Part shown: positions 56,546-64,000 of the stretch, piece by piece
Position numbering within the stretch: position 1 is the stretch's first letter
Layout of the letters: each line of letters begins with the position of its first letter
Notes under the pieces: model-generated
The model's input: the letters and a program-made list of their open reading frames with translations, nothing else
What the model was told of the DNA's origin: nothing
The model's database searches: none
Assembly (NCBI RefSeq): GCF_000208865.1
Contig: NC_018395.1
Span: 6,000,839 to 6,064,838 of the forward strand
Length of the DNA stretch: 64,000 bases
From: Neospora caninum Liverpool
Taxonomy: Eukaryota > Apicomplexa > Conoidasida > Eucoccidiorida > Sarcocystidae
Direction: 5' to 3'
Made by a program: the position numbers and the translations under genes

Positions 56546-59533
56546 TTAGAGTTGACCCATCCACGCAAAACGCCTTGGACGGGGCAAGATGGTGGCCACG
56601 GAGAAGAACGGCAGACGACGCACACCTTGCACGGACTTGTTCACGTGGACCGGCCTTTCGAGAGCCTCGCCGCGGCTCCCCGCAGCACGACGGAACGGGA
56701 TCGCCGAACCCGCGACCGCGGAGGTATGCTCAAGCCTGCCGCTCCGAAAACGAGACTGGGTTGCTGGACGCCTCTCTTCCTTGAAAGCGGATTGACGGGC
56801 AATGGGCATGAGCAGTTCAGAAACGTCCAACGGGAGGGCTACGTCTGCGCGTCGGCTCGACGTAAAAGCAGAAACGGTGGGTGTTTCGCACGCTAGGAAG
56901 CCGGAACTCGACAACTCACCTTCAAATCGCTGGCCCGTTTCGCCACTTTTTCGGCGGTGGCCAGGACGTCAGGCGGGGCCGCTACTCCGTACGACTTGAG
57001 ATTTTCAAAAAAGAGTCCATGAAGTTCCCACTTTTGCCGGTCTCTGAGCAAACTGGATTGAGAGAACATGTTCTCCACCAGTTCCTGGGTCTCCAGAAGT
57101 TGAGTCAAAATGCTGGCCTGTAGGTGACAGACGCAAACAGCAACGCGACCTACTGCGCAGCTCCGCGGGGCTGAACTACAAAGTGCATGGGAAAAGCGCG
57201 TCTGATTTAAGGTATCCTCTTTCATGCCTCGAAACCAGCCGCTTTCTCGAGACAGGACATCCGCGCGGGAACGGGTTCAAGCAGGACCGGAGACTTCTCA
57301 GACACTCCCCCTTCTGACTCCATCTCTCTGTGAAAAAAGGTTGAGAAGAAGACCGCCAAGGCGCTCCTGGAGTGCGACGCAGCAGAGGTCAGCTAACAGA
57401 CTTCGAGTCTCCCTGACAGTCACCGCCCACAAACACTCGTTCAAGCGAACGCCGCCTGCCTGAAGAACTGCGCAAACCGTGCAAAGGGACCCAACAAGCA
57501 GCGACTGCTGTGTGCACCCACTACTGGAGTCTGCCAGCGGCGCATGCAGCCCGGAGTGTGACTTACAATGAGCTTCTGTTCCAGGCTCGCCGCGTTGAGA
57601 GCAGTTCGTGCTTCCCTTAGAATCTCCAGGAGTTCTGAGTTCAAGACAGGAAGCGAAACAAGGCGGCACAGTCGCAGGTCGAGTTATGGCACCTTTTCTC
57701 CTTTCTGTCCTGGTAGCCTCGCGCGACATTTCTGCGTCTCCTCGTTTCCGCGCTCCTGGGGCAAAACCGCAGTGTCGGGCTGAAAGAGACACGTCGGAGC
57801 TCGAGCGAACCGCCCCAGTCGACTGCACAGGGCGCACGAGGCTCAGATCCTCGGCCTCCGCGGTTCCGGGCCCCACTTCGGTCTCGCCAGCTTACTCTCG
57901 GCTGCAGTGGGATCCCTTCTGAACAGATCCGGTTCGTCCTCGTCTGGGCCGACGAGGCCTGCGGCCACGGCGGTCGCGGTAATTCGCTTCGGGGCCGCCG
58001 GGTCCTCCGAGGCATCTACGCGCGGGATCGTCGGTCGAAACTGCTGCAGTCGCTTCTCAATCTCTTGCAACTGGATCTGTTGACAAGATGCACGGGGAAG
58101 AGAACAGAAACACAACACAGCAGACCACACCGCGCGAGATGGGCAAGCGGCGGGAAGTACGGCCTCTCCTCGAACACGTGAAGGCGCAGCGACGTCTCCT
58201 GCGTCCTACCAAACTCGGCCCGAAGAAGACGAACTCTAGAAACCGGCGTACGCAGGCCGGTGCCTATGCACGCCGGCACACCAGGGAGCTGGGGCGGCTC
58301 AAACGCGGCGCTCTCGACTGGGGCGTGTGTCAACGCGGCAAACACCTTGGCGCCAGAAAAGCACACTGCGGGAAAACCCACGGAGCGAATCTTTGTCACC
58401 TCAACTGGGACTCTCTGCTCGAAAGCAAGCGGCGTTCACCCCCTGCCACGCCCATGGAAGACACTAGCGTCCCCAGCCGCCTTGTTCAACCCCGGAACTG
58501 CTGCCACGCAAAAAAAAGGGACGCGAGGAGCCGCAGGGTATTTCCAAGGTTCCTCTCCCCACGCGCACACACGAAACTCCACCAGAGGGAAAACGATCAC
58601 GAGCATCTGAGTCGCACATCGCAGTTGCGCAGAAAGCCGCGACAGTCGCTCTGGGTAAGCCGGCCGCGGCCGGGAAGAAAGCGCAACGCTCTCCGCAGTG
58701 CTTACTTGAAATCCGACATTTGGGTAGATTGGTCTTTTTCTCCGAATGTACGTGAAGCTATCGTTGTAGGACCAACACCGACGAAACATGAGATAGCAAA
58801 TGACGAAGGAGGCACTGCGGCTGATTCCCTTGGCGCAGTGGACCAAGACGTTTCCATGCTGTGGCGCTCTTGAGTTCCCTTGATTCACGCCGCTCCGAGC
58901 TGGTCCGCTCACGCCACCGAAGGACTTCGCGGGGATGCCCTCTTTTTCGTCGTCCACAAGACTCGTTTGCTGTTCGCCGCAGACAAACAGATGATTGCGT
59001 GTGGGGTGTTTCCGGGGCTGAGCGCTGCCTGGCTGCGACGCCTGTGAAGGGACCTGCGAAGGAGAGCCTCCACCGCCCCGAAAAGACTGGTCCCGTATTG
59101 CGTTGTCGACAAAATCGATTACGGGGGAAAGCATCGGCAGAAAAACCTGCTGCGGCGTGTCTTGGACGTAGCAGCAGCAGTAGACGCAGCGATCCGCGTG
59201 GACGACGAGCTGTTCCGCGACAGTTTGCGGTCGCTGTTGGCGAGACTTGGCGTGTTTCGCATCGTTTGCGGCAGTGGGTGAGGTTAACTGCCGTTTGAGC
59301 TCCTGTGGCGAGGCTTCCGCGTTGTGCACGCACACAATGTGCGTGATGCGGTTCTGGTGCAGCCAAGTTGCGCTCCGAGCGGCCGCTGCGGAACCCAAGA
59401 AAAGATGGGGCAGAATCTGGTGAGCTGCCTGCTTCTGCTGTCCAGACAGTGGAGAAAAGTGTGCGAAGAAAGAAAAGGCTGGGCCGCCCGAGGGGCCACC
59501 AGCCGGGACAAACCCAGCCGAACTGCGTGACAT
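56546..59533 (-). CDS. Dual-specificity protein phosphatase with C-terminal helical extension
   Basis: Five exons: 58706-59533, 57896-58076, 57567-57634, 56920-57117 and 56546-56779, giving 502 residues. The signature VLVHCAKGISRSASFVICYL (catalytic C233, R239) is the HCxxGxSRS loop of dual-specificity phosphatases, which dephosphorylate Ser/Thr and Tyr. Before it come ILPHLFLGSAAAA (the usual I-x-x-LFLG start), ITHIVCVHNAEA and YVQDTPQQVF with the probable general acid D125; after it, RRKRPIYPNVGFQ spliced to IQLQEIEKRL closes the fold. A low-complexity insertion of about 75 residues (150-226) separates the general acid from the catalytic loop. The C-terminal ~190 residues are helical (LLEILREARTALNAASLEQK, QLLETQELVENMFSQSSLL) and unlike known phosphatase tails I can name. 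The start MSRSSAGF at 59533 precedes the domain by 39 residues. Exon 5 is the least certain. Confidence 0.85.
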
Positions 59534-62481
59534 TGCCGCACGGGGCAGATAAAAACACGAGAGCGTCAGCACCTCAGAGCCCCCAAAGAGAGACACGCAC
59601 GCCACACAGAGGTTTTGTGAAGGTTCTCTGCATCTCAATCATCGTCACGACAAATTTTATCCCCGGCAAACGGGCCTGCAGCTGAAAACGGCGTGGGATC
59701 TTCGGCGAGAGAGCCCCAAAGAACGGGAACGCGGCCGCGAAGTGGCTGTTTGACGAGAAACGACGCATATGCCACTGGCGACGGAACCTTGGACGCGCCG
59801 CTACAGCAACATAACCTCTTTAAAACTACAGAGTTCTTACTGTGTGTTACGAGGAGGAACGCATGGTCCGGAAGGAGCGACATACTGTCTTTCCCCTTCG
59901 AATGTGTTCGGCTGCATGCACGTGTGAACTGCAGGCGAACAGGCGGGATACGCGACTGGGTCCGAGCCCTGGCCGCAGCCGTGCTTGCGGCTGGCTTACA
60001 GGCACATTTAAAATTCGACAGGAAGTCCCCCCTCAAAGGCAAGGCAGAGGCACCCATTCCATTTTGCAGTTTCCTTCGCCGGAAGACAGGTTCGGTTCAA
60101 ACAAATCGTGGGTCGTTCGAGGCAGGGAGTGTGTATGATGATCTCTACCGCGCGTCCGGAGGAGCTGGTCCCGACTGCCTGCGGTGTCCCCTGCGTCAGG
60201 CGCGCCATTCACATATTGGTCTCCCCCAACGGTGGTGTAACATTGCAGATTTGACAAAACCTGCTGTTGAGCTGGATCCGCCCCGAACAGCTGGGTGCAA
60301 ACAGCTGCAGGGGTTGCGCTCGCCTGTGGTTTGTTCTACGTCCCAACCGGAGCGTACAGTAGGTATCTCCTGCCGTTTCCCGCTTTCACACTCACGTCTA
60401 GAGAGTGTCTCTGTGTAGATCATATCAATGCACACGATTGCGTCACAACGCCAGTACGCTAATGCGTCACGTTCTAGGCCGCGGGACGGTGACGGCGACG
60501 CAGCACGCCACTGCGTTAGCCTCGCTCACTCCGATGCTGGCCGCATTGGCAGCAGTTGTTGTACCTCGTCAGACACCCCAGATGCCAGTTCAGTGATGTT
60601 TCCGAGACACAAAGGCACGCAAACAACTTGCTGAAGAGAATGATGCTACATTGCTCTCCAATGGTGAAGAAGCGCAGAGCCAGCCTTAGATCAGTCCTAC
60701 ACACACCGTCTAGGAATTTAATCGAGAGTGGGAGCGCATGTATGATATTTCGCAGGTTCTCCTGGTGCCGCATCCCCTTATTACTTTGCACCGCCTTTCA
60801 CGGACGCGTACTACAGATGTGTGTGTCTGTACTGCGCTCCTCCGTTGTCATGACCGATCCGATTTATACATGGGTATCTTTGTTTTATGAGCGACTCCCT
60901 GCGCTGTGGCTTCTTGGTGTCTTTGTGGCAGAGTGGCGTCGCCCGACTTTCCCGAGCATTCCTGCTCACGGCAGAAGATACGTTACCTCATCCCTATACC
61001 GACCTGTAGACCTACTTGCTGTGACACAGAACTTGACACAGCAAAAACGCCCAACGCAGGCGTACAGGGAGTGCAAAGCATGTGTACTAAGCCTTTCCCT
61101 TCTTATTGAATCCATTTCAGCTTCCTCTGTCGTGCTGCTCAAGAATGGAAAAGCAGAGTTCAAGGAGCCTGAGGACATGTTCGTCTTGAAGGATGTCCTT
61201 TATGTTGAACAATAGCTTAATATAGAGCATCACTCCGCGTTGACGTGCGAGCCTTGGCTCCTGCAAGCAGCGACAAAAGTAAGGGCTGACTTTTACACAA
61301 GGTTGGTGGGAAGCGCAGCGACTATTTTTATGAAAATGAACGTCCTACACGGGAACTGTGTCACTCCGTGGCGGTTCCAGAAAGCTTTCCACCCAGTGGA
61401 GTTACACTCCAGGAGGTAAGTTCGCAGCGACTGTCCACGTGTGAGTTGGTGATTCATCGAAGAGGGCCCTGTTGTGATCCTCTGGTGCACACCGGGGTCA
61501 AAACAACCGATGGCCGCAGCTTCACGTTGGCTCATCTTGTCGTATGTCTCCTGTCACGTTTGGGACTGCCGCTTGGCTGTATTCATCTGGCTCAGCAACG
61601 GTGGTGCCAGCGTGGTGATTGCCGTCAATCAACGAATCTTTATATTTCCAGCCTTATCACGACAGCAACGCTAATTCCTGACAGCTGATGCCCGTAGTGA
61701 GGGATCTCTCTGTTCGTCCCTAACTGTGTGACGTCCGATATCGACCGTGAAGGAACGAATCCACAGGGCGGAACAAAGTTCTACCGCTGTGAATCGTGTT
61801 TGCTTACATGAAAATGCGGCAGACGCGGCGTCAGCGGCAGGTGGATGCAGTGAGGAAGCCAATGGTCTGTACTGTCGTTGTCCTTTGGTGGACAAGAATC
61901 AAGAACGAGATACGCCAATTTGTTTGTGCATCAGACGGGGTTGAGCACCTCTTGGTGACTGGCGCACTGAAACAGAAGCCAAAAAGCGTGTCCCAGGGCT
62001 TGATCAGTAGAGGAAACTCTTCGTTTTAGACATCCAGACTGCCATCGCAGGTTTTCTTGACACGATGGAAAGTTGCCTAGAAGAAAATTGCATTAACTAG
62101 AGGACCGATGGTGCATGGCTTGTTCATTTCCGACTTTGCCCCAAGCCGAACCTCTTGCGCATGGAGAAACAATTTCTAGTTGAAACGAGAATGCGGTGTC
62201 CCACAACAAAGCTGCAACATCACGTTACAGTTCTGAAACCCAATGGTGGTGGGGGAGCACTACAGTCAGAAAGGAGAAAAAGTGGACCACACTCAACACG
62301 CAGTCCCTGAAATGCGAAGAGCATGTGCGCAACCGTTGAACATGAAAGGGGCAAACCCAGATACTGACTTCCAGCCAGCCCCCCTCAGTTCCATCCCAGT
62401 TCGGTTGCCGTTCCTCTACCAAACAAGTCGGAACGAATACGAACTAAAACAGAATCGACAGTACCCTGTGATGGCAACCTG
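59534..62481. other. Intergenic region, no supportable gene
   Basis: Between the phosphatase start and the 3' end of the last minus-strand gene; it should contain the phosphatase promoter. The longest open frame, 60556-61215 on the plus strand, has 219 residues of mixed composition with no recognisable domain or splice partners. It is not called. Confidence 0.5.
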
Positions 62482-63805
62482 CTAGTGGGCGGCAGCACCT
62501 GCAGGTTGCTGCTGTTCTGGAGGTATGACCTTGGCCAGTTTCGTGTTGATCTGGCTCCTCGCGCTACTTAGGTAGGATTCAACGTTCTGCGCTTCCGTCT
62601 GCACGTCTCGAAGTTTCTTGTTAATATCAGCAATAGAGAGTGCCTTTCCCGATACGTCGATCGTGACGGCGGCAGAAATAGAAGGTACTTTCTTTTCGTC
62701 GCGCGGGATGCCGTCCATGTGACCACGAATCGTGTCCAAGAGGTTCGTGGCCTTCCTCAGATGCTTGATCGCCCGGATCTGCACGTGTTCAACAGAAAGG
62801 CGAAAGGTAGAGTGGCCACCATATTCGGAGTGGAACTCAGCGAGTACCAAGGACCAGACGGACGCAAGTCTACCACCTCGAACTGGGACACTTCCAGCGA
62901 CGCAAGGACGAGACACAGTTACGGCGTCACCAGCGTGAAAACACAGTGGCTTTTAGTGAGGGAGTACTTGTGAAAACACAGTGGCTTTTCGTGAAGGAGT
63001 ACTTGTGAAACACAGGGAAGCAGCAGTCCCGCATGTTCTGGGAAAGCATGGGCCCCAGAGCCTTGATCCATCTACTGCAGTGCGTGCACACGCGCGGTGG
63101 TCTGGGTCCACGCGTTCACGGTTGGTATTTTCTAGCCATTCGTGTTGGAAACGAGACAGCCCTCTCCGAAGGACAGAGAAAAAAACAGAGAATGTCCACT
63201 GCGGTTTACGTTCTGGAACTTCGCTCGGCACTGTTGCTCTGCAGTGCTTTCCAGAGAGCCACGACTGCAGCCGTCCCTTAAGATTAAGAAAACACAACAT
63301 GTGATTCACTTACGCTCTGTTTCCACGCTAGATGCAAGAGCAGCGGGAAGTGAACTGCCGGATTGATCACCCCATGTAACAGGGCCTCCTTGTCCGCAGG
63401 AGACAATTTGTCCATAAATTTCTCCTCGTCGTGGTCTTCCTCCGGCTTGTGTGGAGGCGCTTGGGCCACAGGCGTCGTTATAGCCACAGGAAGTACCGGT
63501 TGTACAGCCGGTTCCTCATGGCTCTCGTGGTGCTTCGCTGCATGCTTGTGGTGTTCGCCATGTCCACCCTTTTTGTGCCCCTTTTTTTTCTCTTCGTCTT
63601 CATCTTCTTCGTCGTCTTCAGGCTCCGACTGGAGCAACGAGAAAACCATGTTTGTTCTTGGTCGCACGGCGCGAGTTAGAGCAGCTGTGCGCTCCAAACC
63701 CGTTACCCTATTTAGAGGGTCCGAGTTACGCATAGACCCCCATGCGTGAACGATGCTTGGGAATAGTAGGATGGTGAGGGCTAGAGAAATGCTCAGCAAG
63801 TTCAT
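62482..63805 (-). CDS. Predicted secreted acidic, Lys/His-rich protein
   Basis: Two exons, 63314-63805 and 62482-62778, joined in phase 0 (donor gtaagt, acceptor cgtgcag after a pyrimidine tract), give 262 residues. The start MNLLSISLALTILLFPSIVH is a classic signal peptide with likely cleavage after VHA; upstream in-frame ATGs at 63829 and 63838 would add 8 or 11 residues. The mature part contains EDDEEDEDEEKKKGHKKGGH and a His-rich stretch, a Pro/Val linker, then EEKFMDKLSPADKEALLHGV. Exon 2 encodes helices (IRAIKHLRKATNLLDTIRGH, DVQTEAQNVESYLSSARSQI) and ends QQPAGAAAH. There is no transmembrane segment after the signal peptide. I do not recognise the family. A soluble protein of the secretory organelles or vacuole is the best inference. 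The 5' UTR and promoter lie largely outside the window. Confidence 0.78.
62935..63015. repeat. 35-bp tandem duplication in the intron of the last gene
   Basis: Two units starting GTGAAAACACAGTGGCTTTT (62935-62969 and 62970-63004), differing at two positions, followed by the first bases of a third (GTGAAACACAG). They lie in the intron 62779-63313. Confidence 0.9.
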
Positions 63806-64000
63806 CGTGGCTGCAAGGTGTATTTCCATGGAAGACACCGGATGTAGCTGGGCCCCGAGAACAACGGTGGCAGATCCAAGCCGCTGTGGATCGGTCGAAA
63901 AGGATCATCGAATCTCGAATCGTTTCATGCTGCCCGACCCAGTCCCACCGTTAGAAATCAGGGAAACATTATAACTCCTCACCACAAGTTCACATTTGCC

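Noticed and set aside
60556..61215. A 219-codon plus-strand frame that could be a gene
   Set aside because: No domain, no splice partners and no start context that stands out. Composition resembles non-coding sequence nearby.
1..64000. CRISPR arrays, transposons, integrated virus-like sequence or mitochondrial-DNA insertions
   Set aside because: No spaced direct repeats, transposase or reverse-transcriptase motifs, terminal repeats or recognisable mitochondrial coding fragments were seen by eye.

Overview
The window is nuclear DNA from an apicomplexan, most likely a tissue-cyst-forming coccidian of the Toxoplasma/Neospora/Hammondia group. This is inferred from GT-AG introns of about 130 bp to 1.8 kb with strong pyrimidine tracts, GC-rich coding sequence beside (TA)n microsatellites and long G tracts, proteins swollen by Ser/Ala/Arg/Glu-rich insertions, and a short telomere-like CCTAAACCC motif. 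I could not search a database, so the genus is a judgement. All exon models were assembled by hand from splice signals and reading phase, and each sums to a multiple of three.

Layout. (1) 1-2492, plus strand: the 3' part of a five-exon gene of unknown function. (2) 6174-11151, plus: a five-exon seven-helix membrane protein of the TMEM184/OST-alpha family. (3) 12640-15089, minus: a five-exon casein kinase 2 regulatory (beta) subunit, convergent with gene 2. (4) 20365-22068, minus: a single-exon membrane or secreted protein of unknown function. (5) 25004-25633, plus: a small secreted helical protein, divergent from gene 4. (6) about 28470-52299, minus: a giant gene of about 7,165 codons with exons up to 8.8 kb. 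Its N-terminal membrane anchor and C-terminal motifs look like the bridge-like lipid-transfer proteins (SABRE/Hobbit/Fmp27/KIAA0100, BLTP2 type). (7) 54787-56438, minus: an Arg/Ser-rich, splicing-factor-like protein. (8) 56546-59533, minus: a dual-specificity protein phosphatase with a coiled-coil tail. A strong acceptor just upstream of gene 7 raises the possibility that genes 7 and 8 are one transcription unit. (9) 62482-63805, minus: a two-exon secreted acidic/His/Lys-rich protein.

Genes 6 to 9 form a minus-strand block covering more than half of the window. Housekeeping signalling (CK2 beta, the phosphatase), lipid and membrane functions (gene 6, gene 2) and RNA processing (gene 7) sit beside three lineage-specific predicted secretory proteins (genes 4, 5, 9) that may enter the secretory organelles or the vacuole.

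Several 1.5 to 5 kb intergenic stretches hold no convincing gene. I found no rRNA, tRNA, CRISPR array, transposon or virus-like element. Most long open frames on the plus strand between 28 and 52 kb are GC-driven shadows of gene 6.
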